Shown: in pieces, positions 1 through 10,636 of the stretch
Numbering within the stretch: the stretch's first letter is position 1
How the letters are laid out: each line of letters begins with the position of its first letter
From: Acidobacteriota bacterium
GTDB taxonomy: Bacteria; Acidobacteriota; Thermoanaerobaculia; UBA5066
Assembly (NCBI GenBank): GCA_016716715.1
Contig: JADJVE010000001.1
Location: 310,001-374,000, forward strand
Reading direction: 5' to 3'
Length of the DNA stretch: 64,000 nt
Program-made: the position numbers and the translations under genes
The notes under the pieces: generated by a model
Database searches by the model: none
Seen by the model: only the letters and a program-made list of their open reading frames with translations
Told to the model about the DNA's origin: nothing

Positions 1-38
1 TGCGCGTGAAGAGGCGGTCGGCGCTCACGGCCGAAGTC

Positions 39-181
39 TAGAGGGAGGAACGGCCGGGAAAAAAAGAGGCCGCCCTTCCGGGCGGCCTGGCAGGAGGTTG
101 GATGTGCGCAACCGGTCTATCGCACGCTCCGTGCCAGCCATTTCGCGCCGAAACGGCGCGGTGCGACCTCTCGGGAGGACC
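39..181. other. Left-edge non-coding stretch
   Basis: Between the window edge and the RNase gene there is no supportable complete gene. One plus-strand frame stays open from base 3 to a TAG at 39-41 and would end a protein in RRSALTAEV. It could be the C-terminus of a gene that enters from the left, but twelve codons are too few to tell. The rest holds the terminator at 59-87. Confidence 0.3.
59..87 (-). terminator. Rho-independent terminator of the RNase E/G gene
   Basis: Read on the minus strand, an 8-bp GC-only stem (arms 80-87 and 68-75, loop of four bases) is followed by TC and then seven T residues (65-59). This is a classic intrinsic terminator, about 95 bases downstream of the stop codon at 182. 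Confidence 0.85.
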
Positions 182-1765
182 CTAGGCCTCGAGAACGATG
201 TCGAAACGTTCGTGGTGGAGGTGCTCGTCGCTCTGGACGTGGATCGGCATCCCGATCCGCTCCTCGAGCTCCTCGACCAGCCGGCGCTCCTCCCCGACGA
301 GCGACCGGTACACCTCGGGGTGGACGCGGAGCATGAGGGAGTGCGCCTCGCCCTCCTCCACGCGCTTGGCGATCTCGCGGCGGATCTCGAGAACGATCGT
401 CGGCACGCTCTTCGTCCTGCCGGAGCCCGCGCAGTAGGGGCAGGGCATCGTGAGGGCGCGCTCGAGGCTCTGCCGCTGGCGCTTGCGCGTGATCTCGACG
501 AGGCCGAACTCGGACACGGGGAGCATCCGGTTCTTCGAGCGGTCTTTCTTCAGCTCGGTCTCGAGCACCGTGAAGAGCTCCTGCCGGTGCCCTTCCTCCT
601 CCATGTCGATGAAGTCCACGACGAGGAGGCCGCCGAGGTCGCGGAGGCGGATCTGCCGGACGATCTCCTGAACGGCCTCGAGGTTCGTCTTCACGACGGT
701 CTCCTCGAGCCGCTTCTTGCCGACGAACTTGCCCGTATTCACGTCGATCGCGACGAGCGCCTCGGTCTGGTTGATCACGATGTAACCGCCGGACTTCAGC
801 CAGACCTTCGACTTGAGCGCGTTCTCGATCTCGCTCTCGACGCCGTACTCCTCGAAGAGCGGCGTCGACTTGCGGTACAGCTTCACCTTCGAGACGAGGG
901 AGGGCTGGACCTGGTCGAGGAACTCGACGATCCGCTGGTACTCCTCGTCGTCGTCCACCCACAGCGTGGTGAAATCCGAGCCGAAGACGTCGCGCGCCGC
1001 ACGGAGCGTGAGGTCGAGGTCCCGGTGCAGGAGCGTCGGCGCGCCGGAGCGCTCGCCCTTCTTGCGGATCTGCTCCCAGAGCTTCGTGAGGTAGCGCCGG
1101 TCCGCGGCGAACTCCTCGGCGGCGCGCCCCTCGCCGGCCGTGCGCACGATGTAGCCGCCCGGGCCCTTCTTCAGCGCGGTCAGGATGTCCTTGAGCCGGG
1201 CGCGCTCCTCCTCGTTCTCGATGCGCCGCGACACGCCGACGTGGTCGATCGTCGGCATGTAGACGAGGGTGCGGCCCGGGAGCGTCACGTGCGTCGTGAC
1301 GCGCACGCCCTTGTGCGCGATCTGGTCCTTCGTGACCTGGACGACGAGCTCCTGCCCCTCGCGGAGCAGCTCGTCGATCGACGGGAGGACGGGTTTCGGG
1401 AGGCTCTCGTCCGGGACTGCCGAGCCCGTGCCCGTCTCGGAGGCCGGCGACGCGGCCGCGTCGTGCGGGAGCGCGGCCGCCACGGCGTTGATCGCCTCGG
1501 CCGCGCCGCCGGAGCCGAAGGCGTCGAAGTCGTCCACTTCCTCGCCGACGTCGGCGACGTAGAGGAACGCGTCCTTCTCGAGGCCGACGTCCACGAACGC
1601 CGACTGCATGCCGGGCAGGACGCGCGTCACGCGCCCCTTGTAGATGTTTCCGACGGTCCCGCGCTGCTTGCGGCGCTCGATCTGCACCTCGGCGACGCGC
1701 CCCTCCTCGAGGACGGAGATGCGCGTTTCGCGGTCGGAGGCCGAGACGAGGAGCTCCTTCAGCAC
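182..1765 (-). CDS. rng: Ribonuclease E/G family endoribonuclease
   Basis: This is a 527-residue RNase E/G catalytic core without the long C-terminal scaffold of RNase E. It should cut single-stranded AU-rich RNA in rRNA maturation and mRNA decay in the cytoplasm. An S1 RNA-binding domain starts near residue 36 (GTVGNIYKGRVTRVLPGMQS). A low-complexity insert of about 50 residues (75-125) splits it, as in other G-type enzymes. The catalytic aspartates are D341 (AIDVNTG) and D384 (VVDFIDM), and the Zn-link motif CPYC lies at 442-445. The start is GTG. No Shine-Dalgarno is visible, but TACACT lies six bases upstream (1772-1777), so the mRNA may be leaderless. It is followed by a strong terminator. 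Confidence 0.95.
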   Translation of the reverse strand: MLKELLVSASDRETRISVLEEGRVAEVQIERRKQRGTVGNIYKGRVTRVLPGMQSAFVDVGLEKDAFLYVADVGEEVDDFDAFGSGGAAEAINAVAAALPHDAAASPASETGTGSAVPDESLPKPVLPSIDELLREGQELVVQVTKDQIAHKGVRVTTHVTLPGRTLVYMPTIDHVGVSRRIENEEERARLKDILTALKKGPGGYIVRTAGEGRAAEEFAADRRYLTKLWEQIRKKGERSGAPTLLHRDLDLTLRAARDVFGSDFTTLWVDDDEEYQRIVEFLDQVQPSLVSKVKLYRKSTPLFEEYGVESEIENALKSKVWLKSGGYIVINQTEALVAIDVNTGKFVGKKRLEETVVKTNLEAVQEIVRQIRLRDLGGLLVVDFIDMEEEGHRQELFTVLETELKKDRSKNRMLPVSEFGLVEITRKRQRQSLERALTMPCPYCAGSGRTKSVPTIVLEIRREIAKRVEEGEAHSLMLRVHPEVYRSLVGEERRLVEELEERIGMPIHVQSDEHLHHERFDIVLEA

Positions 1766-1771
1766 GGAGGG

Positions 1772-1777
1772 AGTGTA
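1772..1777 (-). promoter_or_regulatory. Candidate -10 for leaderless rng mRNA
   Basis: TACACT on the minus strand sits exactly six bases before the GTG start of the RNase gene, and no ribosome-binding site is present. The same TANNNT-N6-8-start layout recurs at several other genes in the window. No -35 hexamer is recognisable. Confidence 0.4.
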
Positions 1778-1802
1778 CGCGGAGGACGGCCCGGGACCGC
1801 GG

Positions 1803-3569
1803 CTACTGAAAGTACCCGTTCACGTCGATCGCGAAATGGATCGGCGCCGCCGAGACGTTCTGGACGGTGACGGAGGCCGTGCCCGAGCGGGAGACGAGAA
1901 CGAGCGCGTTGTTGGCCCGGGTCCGTCCCGCGGCGAAGCTCACCGTGCCCATCGGAGGATTCCCACCGTCCGACGCGAAGACGCGGAGAGAACCCCCGCC
2001 GGACGGCGTCACGACGACGACGTTCGTCGAGACCGCGGCCGCGGTCGCGGGAATGCCGCAGACGCCAGCGAGATCGAAGCGGCGCAGCGCGGCCGCGGGC
2101 AGGGCGGGGCCGCCGAGCGGTCCGTCGGGGAGCCGGGTGTCGAGGAGCCTGCAGGGGGGCAGCGGGTGGTAGGAGAGCGGAGCGGGCGGCACGTTCGCGG
2201 AAAGGCAGGGGGAGAACTCGGACGTGTTCCCGAGCCCGTCCGTGGCCGTCGCCGTGACCACCGCGCCCGCCTGGAGGGTCGTGGGGAACGTCGCGACGAA
2301 CGACGCGTCGCCCGCGGAATTCGTGGTCACGCCGACGGCGCCGAGGAACGACTGACCTTCTCCGTCTCCGGAGGCGTTGCATGCGGTGCTCGCGAAGACT
2401 TCGATCGTGAACGTCGAGTTCGGCACGCTGTTGAGAGTCCCCGTGACGGCGATCCCCGAGGCGACGGGCGCGGCGGACGTGAGGAGCGGGAAGTTCTGCA
2501 GGAGATTCGGGCCGATGTCGGCGTCCATCGCGTCGTTCGGGGTGATCCGGTTCGGGTTGTCGAGGACGAAGTCGAGGTCGATCCCGAACGTGTTCGCGAA
2601 GATCGCGTTTTGCGAGACCGTGACGCGGTCGCTGCCGCCCTCGATCGCGACGCCCGCGAGGGAATGGAACGCGATGACGTTCGCCGCCGCCGGACTCCCC
2701 CCGATGGTCACGCGGGCGCTCTGGACGGTGTCGACGCCCGCGCGCTGGATCCCGAGCCCCACCCCGCCGGAGGCGTCCGGGCCGATGACGTTCCCCTGGA
2801 TCAGGACGTCGGTCGAACGAAACACCCGGATCCCGAACTCGCTGTTCCCGGAGATGAGGTTGCCGGCGCCGGGCGAAGTCCCGCCGATCGTGAAGGGAGG
2901 CACCGGGCCGTTGGGGGTCGCGTAGTCCAGCTCGATTCCGTTCTGGTTGGGGACGGCGAAAAGACCCGTGACGTCCGTCCCGATGCGGTTTCCGGTGATG
3001 ACGACCGGCCCGCCCTGAACGAAGACGCCGTAGGCCGTGTTGCCGGAGATCACGTTGCCCTCGCCGGCCAGCGGGCCCCCGATGAAAGTGGTGCCCTGCA
3101 CGGATGCGTCGACTTCGACGCCGACGAGATTGGGGCGAGCGGATGTTCCGGTCGGGTCCGTCCCGACGAAGCTCCGGGTGAGCTTCGAATTTCCCCAGAG
3201 CTGGAGGCCGAAGTAGGGGCAGTACGTGACGAGAAGAGCCTTCAGGTTCGAGTTGTACGCGGCCAGGCCCCGGCTGAAGGGCGGGAGCAGGGAGCCGTCG
3301 ATCCCGATGAGCGGGGTTCCCGAATAGCCGGGTTGGGTCGTGCCGTCCACGGAGCCGCCGAGGAGCGTGGGCAGCTCGGAGAGCGGCCGGATTATCCGGA
3401 GGCCGGAGCCGATCGCAAAGGCGATCGTGCTTCCCGGAGCGGCGTTCGCGTCCGCGATGGCCTGGCGCAGCGAGCCCGGGCCGCTGTCGTTCGTGTTCGT
3501 CACCGTGAGCGTGGCCGCCGAGAGCGGGCAGGCGAGCAGGAACCCGAGGAGGAGCGCGCGGCTCTTCAT
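1803..3569 (-). CDS. Secreted right-handed beta-helix protein with C-terminal surface module
   Basis: This 588-residue exported protein has a signal peptide at 1-18 (MKSRALLLGFLLACPLSAA). The mature start TLTVTNTNDSGPGSLRQAI is the hallmark N-terminus of bacterial parallel beta-helix surface proteins. Residues about 60-370 hold repeated VI-GN/ISGN strands of the helix. An Ig-like segment follows (about 368-460). A C-terminal module begins RLLDTR and ends DVNGYF, as in many secreted actinobacterial and acidobacterial proteins. The substrate is unknown; adhesin or polysaccharide binding are possible. An AATAAT hexamer eight bases before the ATG may be its -10. Confidence 0.75.
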   Translation of the reverse strand: MKSRALLLGFLLACPLSAATLTVTNTNDSGPGSLRQAIADANAAPGSTIAFAIGSGLRIIRPLSELPTLLGGSVDGTTQPGYSGTPLIGIDGSLLPPFSRGLAAYNSNLKALLVTYCPYFGLQLWGNSKLTRSFVGTDPTGTSARPNLVGVEVDASVQGTTFIGGPLAGEGNVISGNTAYGVFVQGGPVVITGNRIGTDVTGLFAVPNQNGIELDYATPNGPVPPFTIGGTSPGAGNLISGNSEFGIRVFRSTDVLIQGNVIGPDASGGVGLGIQRAGVDTVQSARVTIGGSPAAANVIAFHSLAGVAIEGGSDRVTVSQNAIFANTFGIDLDFVLDNPNRITPNDAMDADIGPNLLQNFPLLTSAAPVASGIAVTGTLNSVPNSTFTIEVFASTACNASGDGEGQSFLGAVGVTTNSAGDASFVATFPTTLQAGAVVTATATDGLGNTSEFSPCLSANVPPAPLSYHPLPPCRLLDTRLPDGPLGGPALPAAALRRFDLAGVCGIPATAAAVSTNVVVVTPSGGGSLRVFASDGGNPPMGTVSFAAGRTRANNALVLVSRSGTASVTVQNVSAAPIHFAIDVNGYFQ

Positions 3570-3608
3570 GTACAGGGATTATTCCACCCGGCGTCGCTCG
3601 TACACGCG

Positions 3609-4709
3609 TCAGACGTTCACGTACCGCCGGTACGCGACCGACAGCACGAGCCCGACCATGCACCACGTCGCGATGAGCGACGAGCCGCCGTACGACAGGA
3701 ACGGCAGCGTGATCCCCGTCGTCGGGAGCACGCCGACGTTCATCGCGACGTTCACGAGGAACTGTCCCGCGATGTTCACGATCAGGAGCAGGACGAGCAT
3801 CGACCCGCCGCGGTCGCGCGCGTCCCTTGCGATGGCGAGGGCCCTCGCGATCAGGAACCCGTACGCGCCGAGGAGGACCGCGACGCCCACGAACCCCCAC
3901 TCCTCGGCGAGGGCCGCGAAGATGAAGTCCGTGTGGCGCACCGGCAGGAACCCGAGCCGGCTCTGCGTGCCCTGCTTCCAGCCCTTCCCGAGGATCCCGC
4001 CCGAGCCGATCGCGATGCGCGCCTGACGCACCTGGTAGCCGGCGCCGCGCGCCGCGAGGTTCGGGTCGAGAAACGTCCGGATGCGGTCCTTCTGGTAGTC
4101 CTTCAGGAGGAACCACGAGCCGCCGACCGCGAGCGTCCCCGCGATGAGGAGCGCCGCCCACCAGCGGCCCTTCAGGCCCCCGAAGAAGAGCGCTCCGGCG
4201 ATGAACGGGAGGTACGTGAGCGCGACGCCGAGGTCGGGCTGGAGGAGGACGAGGAGGACGGGGACGCCGACGGCGGCCGCGATCGCGACGATCGTGCGGG
4301 TCTTGAGAATCGGCCGGTCGTCGTTCTCGAGAATCCACGCGAGGAGGAGCGCGATCGAGATCCGCGCGAACTCGGACGGCTGGAGCTGGAAACCGCCGCC
4401 GATCTTGATCCACGATTTCGAGCCCGCGATGCGCTTGCCGAAGAGCGGCAGCCACAGGAGGACGAGAAGCGTGAGGCCGTAGAGGCCGGGCGAATACTGC
4501 AGGAGGATCCGGTAATCCACCGCGAGAAAGACTCCCGCCGCGATGAGGCCGAGCACCGCGAACAGGACCTGCTTGCCCGCGAGGTCTCCCCGCGGCGAGC
4601 CGGCCGTCGTCGAGATGACCATGACGATGCCGAACACGGTGAGAAGGGCGGCGAGGAGGAGAAACCTCAGGTCGATCCGGCGGGGGAGGACCTCGGCGAG
4701 GCGCGACAC
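3609..4709 (-). CDS. rodA: Rod-shape peptidoglycan polymerase RodA (SEDS family)
   Basis: This 366-residue multi-spanning SEDS glycosyltransferase polymerises lipid II for lateral-wall growth together with the class B PBP encoded just upstream. Family signatures are present: FQLQPSEFARI in the centre (the conserved Lys/Ser-Glu-Phe region) and GITLPFLSYGGSSLI near the C-terminus. About ten hydrophobic segments are visible. The start is GTG, directly after the TGA of mrdA (TGAGTG), so the two are translationally coupled. It closes the mreBCD-mrdA-rodA operon. Confidence 0.96.
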   Translation of the reverse strand: MSRLAEVLPRRIDLRFLLLAALLTVFGIVMVISTTAGSPRGDLAGKQVLFAVLGLIAAGVFLAVDYRILLQYSPGLYGLTLLVLLWLPLFGKRIAGSKSWIKIGGGFQLQPSEFARISIALLLAWILENDDRPILKTRTIVAIAAAVGVPVLLVLLQPDLGVALTYLPFIAGALFFGGLKGRWWAALLIAGTLAVGGSWFLLKDYQKDRIRTFLDPNLAARGAGYQVRQARIAIGSGGILGKGWKQGTQSRLGFLPVRHTDFIFAALAEEWGFVGVAVLLGAYGFLIARALAIARDARDRGGSMLVLLLIVNIAGQFLVNVAMNVGVLPTTGITLPFLSYGGSSLIATWCMVGLVLSVAYRRYVNV

Positions 4710-6593
4710 TCAGTTCGCCCCGCGCGGCGCCGCGCTCCCCGCCTGCGCGACGACCGGCGGCGGGCCGGCCCGGCGCTTCGTGACCCAGTAGTCCGCCATC
4801 TTCGCGGCGAGCGGCGCGGCCGCGCTCGACCCGTGCTCGCCGTGCTCGGCGAAGACGACGACGACGATCTGCGCGTCGTCCTTCGGCGCAAAGCCGATGA
4901 ACCAGCCGTGGTCGCGCAGCTGCTCGGGGAGGAGATGGCCCTTCTTCGCTTCTTTCTGCCCGACGACCTGGACCGAGCCCGTCTTGCCGCAGAGGTCGAG
5001 GCCGGCGACGCGCGAGCCGTACGCGGTCCCGCCCGGCTGGTTCACGACGCGCCAGAGGCCGTCGAGGACGATGTCGCGCGGGAGGCCCGTCCACGCGACG
5101 GACTCCTTCACGGCGGGCCGGTAGACGAAGCGCTCGCCCGAGCGCACGTTCTCGCCGATGTGAAAGAGGTGCGGCGTCGGAAGGGCGCCGTCCGCGTTCG
5201 CGATCCCGCACAGCGCGCGCGCGAGCTGGAGGGCCGAGACGAGGACGGGGCCCTGCCCGATCGCGACGGAGATCGTCTCGCCCGCGTACCAGGGGTGCTT
5301 GCGCACCGTGGCGCTCCACTCCGACGAGGGGACGATGCCGGCCTTCTCGTGCGCGAGGTCGATCCCGGTCGCGCGGCCGAAGCCGAAGTGCTTTCCCGTG
5401 TCGGCGATCGCGTCGATCCCGAGGCGCTTGCCCATCGTGTAGAAGTACGAGTCGCAGGAGACCTGGAGCGCCGTCGCGAGGTCCACGCTCCCGTGCTTCC
5501 CGTGGCAGCGGAACGGGCGGCCGTAGAACGTGAGCCCGCCGGGACAGAAGACGCGCTCCTTCGGGTCGATGCCGTGCTTGAGGATCGCGTACGCCATGAA
5601 CGGCTTCCACGTCGAGCCCGGCGAGTAGAGGTTCTGCAGGACGCGGTTGTTGAGGGGGCGGTTCGGGTCCGTCAGGATCACGTCCCACTCGGCGCGCGTC
5701 ACGCGCCGCGTGAAGAGGTTAGGGTCGTACGCGGGCGCCGAGACGAGCGCCAGCACCTCGCCCGTCTTCGGGTCGAGCGCGACCGCCGCTCCGACCTTTC
5801 CGGCGAAATGGTCCTCCGCGAGGTGCTGGAGCCCGGCGTCGATCGTGAGCTGGAGCGTGTTGCCCGGCATCGGGTCGACGTGGCCGGACTCGCCGACCTC
5901 GCGGCCGAACGAGTCGATCACGTACGAGCGCGAGCCCGAGAAGCCCGCGAGGAGGTCCTGGTAGGAGGCCTCGACGCCCTGCTGCCCGATCGCCTCGCCC
6001 GGCTGCGGCAGCGACTCGTCTCCGGGGCGCGTCTTCGCGCGCGCGGCGACCTGCTCGGCCGTCGCCTCGCCGAGCTGGCCGAGGAGGTGCGCCGCGACGG
6101 TCCCCTGCGTGTAGACGCGGCGCTCCGTCTTCTGGACGACGAGCTCGGGGTGCTCGAGCGCGCGCGCCTGCACGGCGCCGACCTCCGAGACCGTCAGGTT
6201 CTCCTGGAGGACGACCGGCACGAAGTCGTAGTACGAGCGGTCGCGTTCGACGCGCCGCTTCATCTCGTCGAACGGCCGGTTGAAGAGCTCGGCGACGAAC
6301 CGGATCGAGGCGTCGAGGTCCTTCGTCTCCCGGCGGTACAGGAGAAGCGTGAAGGAGGGCTCGTTCTCGGCCAGGACGACGCCGTTGCGATCCAGGATGA
6401 AGCCGCGCGGGGCCGTGACGGGGACCTTGCGCATGCGGTTGTTCTCGGCCTGGCGCTCGTAGTCCTCGCCGCGCAGCACCTGGTGGACCCAGTAAACGCC
6501 CGCGAGGAGGCCGAGAAGGCCCCACAGGATCCGCAGCGCGAGGTCGATGCGCGAGAGAACGGGGCGGCGGTCTTCGCGGGCGCTGGCCGGCAT
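4710..6593 (-). CDS. mrdA: Penicillin-binding protein 2 (class B transpeptidase)
   Basis: This 627-residue DD-transpeptidase cross-links the peptidoglycan made by RodA. One membrane anchor (about 15-35, ILWGLLGLLAGVYWV) is followed by the PBP dimerisation domain and the transpeptidase domain with SxxK in GSTWKPF, SxD in SCDSYFYT and KTG in GKTGSVQVV. The frame is open upstream, but the ATG at 6593 is preferred: it overlaps the mreD stop by one base (TGATG) and leaves the usual short cytoplasmic tail. The neighbours confirm an elongasome role. Confidence 0.95.
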   Translation of the reverse strand: MPASAREDRRPVLSRIDLALRILWGLLGLLAGVYWVHQVLRGEDYERQAENNRMRKVPVTAPRGFILDRNGVVLAENEPSFTLLLYRRETKDLDASIRFVAELFNRPFDEMKRRVERDRSYYDFVPVVLQENLTVSEVGAVQARALEHPELVVQKTERRVYTQGTVAAHLLGQLGEATAEQVAARAKTRPGDESLPQPGEAIGQQGVEASYQDLLAGFSGSRSYVIDSFGREVGESGHVDPMPGNTLQLTIDAGLQHLAEDHFAGKVGAAVALDPKTGEVLALVSAPAYDPNLFTRRVTRAEWDVILTDPNRPLNNRVLQNLYSPGSTWKPFMAYAILKHGIDPKERVFCPGGLTFYGRPFRCHGKHGSVDLATALQVSCDSYFYTMGKRLGIDAIADTGKHFGFGRATGIDLAHEKAGIVPSSEWSATVRKHPWYAGETISVAIGQGPVLVSALQLARALCGIANADGALPTPHLFHIGENVRSGERFVYRPAVKESVAWTGLPRDIVLDGLWRVVNQPGGTAYGSRVAGLDLCGKTGSVQVVGQKEAKKGHLLPEQLRDHGWFIGFAPKDDAQIVVVVFAEHGEHGSSAAAPLAAKMADYWVTKRRAGPPPVVAQAGSAAPRGAN

Positions 6594-7096
6594 CAGTTCA
6601 ACCGCATCCGGCGCCGCGCGTCGCGCCTCTGCCGCCACGGGACCCGCGACGCGGCGTGGAGCGCGCCCCCGAGGAGGCCGGTCGTCGCCGCGCGGCCCAG
6701 GAGGAGCCACGGCGCGGGGGCGAGGAAGTCGCCGCGGAGGACCCAGAGGAGAAACGTGAGCGTCAGGGCCTCGGCCAGGACGGCGCCGGCGAGCAGCCCG
6801 CCGACCGCGAGAGGCTTCTCGACGATCGTCCGCGCTCCGATCGTCGCGAGGAGGTAGCCCGTCAGGATCTTCGAGAAGGCGTGCAGACCGAGGAGGCCCT
6901 GCGGCCCCTGGAGCGCGTCCTCGATGAGGCCCGCGGGCAGGCCCGCGAGCAGCGCCGGCACGACGGCGCCGCCGCGCGCCATGTATGCGACGACGAGGAG
7001 GAAGAAGTCGGGAGGCGCGGGGAAGCGAAGCGCTCCGAGCGCGAGCGTCGCGAGGACGGCGAGGGCGAGGCCGATCGCGACGCGAAGGGTCTTCAC
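6593..7096 (-). CDS. mreD: Rod-shape determining protein MreD
   Basis: This is a 167-residue integral membrane protein of about five hydrophobic segments with the MreD pattern GALRFPAPPDFFLLVVAY near the N-terminus and LIEDALQGPQGLLGLHAF in the middle. It links MreC to the RodA-PBP2 elongation complex. The start is GTG at 7096, chosen because it overlaps the mreC stop in a GTGA junction; the longer frame upstream is only the mreC shadow. MreD proteins are poorly conserved, and here position and hydrophobicity settle the call. Confidence 0.9.
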   Translation of the reverse strand: MKTLRVAIGLALAVLATLALGALRFPAPPDFFLLVVAYMARGGAVVPALLAGLPAGLIEDALQGPQGLLGLHAFSKILTGYLLATIGARTIVEKPLAVGGLLAGAVLAEALTLTFLLWVLRGDFLAPAPWLLLGRAATTGLLGGALHAASRVPWRQRRDARRRMRLN

Positions 7097-7953
7097 CGGC
7101 GCTCTCCGGCCGCGGGGCCGCCCTGCACGTCCGCGCGCTTGACGGGCGGGAGGACGAACACCATCGACTCGCGGCGCGGGTCGGTCGCCGGCTCCAGCTG
7201 AATGTCCCAGAAGAGCGTGCTCTTGCGCGTCATCGCCGAGACGCGGCCCACGGGCAGGCCGTTCGGGTAGACGCCGTCCGTCCCCGAAGAAACGACGAGG
7301 TCGTTCTTCTCGACGGGCTCGATCGTGGGGACGTACTCGACGGCGATCCCGCCCCTGCCGTCCCCCTTGGCGACGCCCGCGCGCGCGCCGCGCGGGAGGA
7401 GGACGCCCGCGGCGGCGGTCTTGTCGGAGAGGAGCTGAAGGCGGGCCGTGCGCGGGCCGACCGCGATCACGCGGCCGACGAGGCCGCCCGGCGCGACGAC
7501 GACGCCGTCGACGCGGACGCCGTCGGACGAGCCGCGGTCGAGGAGGCCCGTGCGGAACGGGCCCGAGGACTCGATCGCGATGAGGCGGGCGGGCACGGTG
7601 CCCGCGGGCGGCGACGGCTGCGCGCCGAGGAGCTCGAGGAGGCGCGTCTTGTCGCGCTCGGCGTCGCGGAGCCTCAGGAGCTCGCCTTCGAGGCGCTCGA
7701 TCTCGCCCGAGAGCGAGCGGTTCGCCCCGAGGAGGCGCCGTCGCGACGAGGCCCAGGTCCCGACGTCGGCGGCCCCCGCGCGCAGGGCCGTCACGCCCTC
7801 GACGAACGGAGACACGGCGGCAAGAAGCCACGCCTGGCCGGCGGTCCGCCCACCGGGCCGTCTCACCTGGAGAGACAGCCCGACGAGGCACAGCGAGAGC
7901 AGCACCGCCAGCAGGATCTCGGGTCGGCGGGCGGCGAGTGACGGCGAAGCCAC
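7093..7953 (-). CDS. mreC: Rod-shape determining protein MreC
   Basis: This 286-residue protein has one N-terminal membrane segment (about 12-29), a coiled-coil stretch rich in Arg/Glu/Leu (about 65-100, SLSGEIERLEGELLRLRDAE) and the periplasmic beta-barrel domain. Typical MreC phrases are GLVGRVIAVGPRTARLQLLSD and VVSSGTDGVYPNGLPVGRV. It scaffolds PBP2 in the periplasm. It starts six bases after the mreB stop and overlaps mreD by four bases. Confidence 0.95.
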   Translation of the reverse strand: MASPSLAARRPEILLAVLLSLCLVGLSLQVRRPGGRTAGQAWLLAAVSPFVEGVTALRAGAADVGTWASSRRRLLGANRSLSGEIERLEGELLRLRDAERDKTRLLELLGAQPSPPAGTVPARLIAIESSGPFRTGLLDRGSSDGVRVDGVVVAPGGLVGRVIAVGPRTARLQLLSDKTAAAGVLLPRGARAGVAKGDGRGGIAVEYVPTIEPVEKNDLVVSSGTDGVYPNGLPVGRVSAMTRKSTLFWDIQLEPATDPRRESMVFVLPPVKRADVQGGPAAGERR

Positions 7954-7959
7954 GCGCGC

Positions 7960-10453
<2,494 letters not shown>

Positions 10454-10491
10454 GGCGCCTTCGTTTTCCGGAAACCCTTCTAGAAACGGAT

Positions 10492-10497
10492 GTTATA
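10492..10497 (-). promoter_or_regulatory. Candidate -10 of the FecR-protein gene
   Basis: TATAAC on the minus strand, about 39 bases before the ATG, is the only good -10 hexamer in this GC-rich divergent region. It leaves a short leader that ends in an AAGG Shine-Dalgarno. No convincing -35 is seen. Confidence 0.4.
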
Positions 10498-10546
10498 GCA
10501 CGCGAAGGCCTTGCCGGGCGCCCCCGGCCGGGCCGGAACCGCCAAC

Positions 10547-10575
10547 TTTACCCCCGCCTGTCTGTAAGGTATCGT
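10547..10575 (+). promoter_or_regulatory. Candidate sigma-70-type promoter of the foldase gene
   Basis: TTTACC (10547-10552) and TATCGT (10570-10575) are separated by exactly 17 bases, each matching four of six consensus positions. Transcription would start near 10582 and give a leader of about 55 bases that ends in the GGAG Shine-Dalgarno of the 10637 start. Confidence 0.45.
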
Positions 10576-10636
10576 CGCCCGTTCTTTCGGGTGGCGGCAC
10601 CGCGCGATGCGGGCCGTGCCCGGCTCCGGAGAAGAA

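Noticed and set aside
1644..6857. A 1737-codon open frame on the plus strand
   Set aside because: It is antisense to rng, the beta-helix gene, rodA and mrdA. Its translation is Arg/Asp/Glu/Val low complexity, as expected opposite GC-rich genes.
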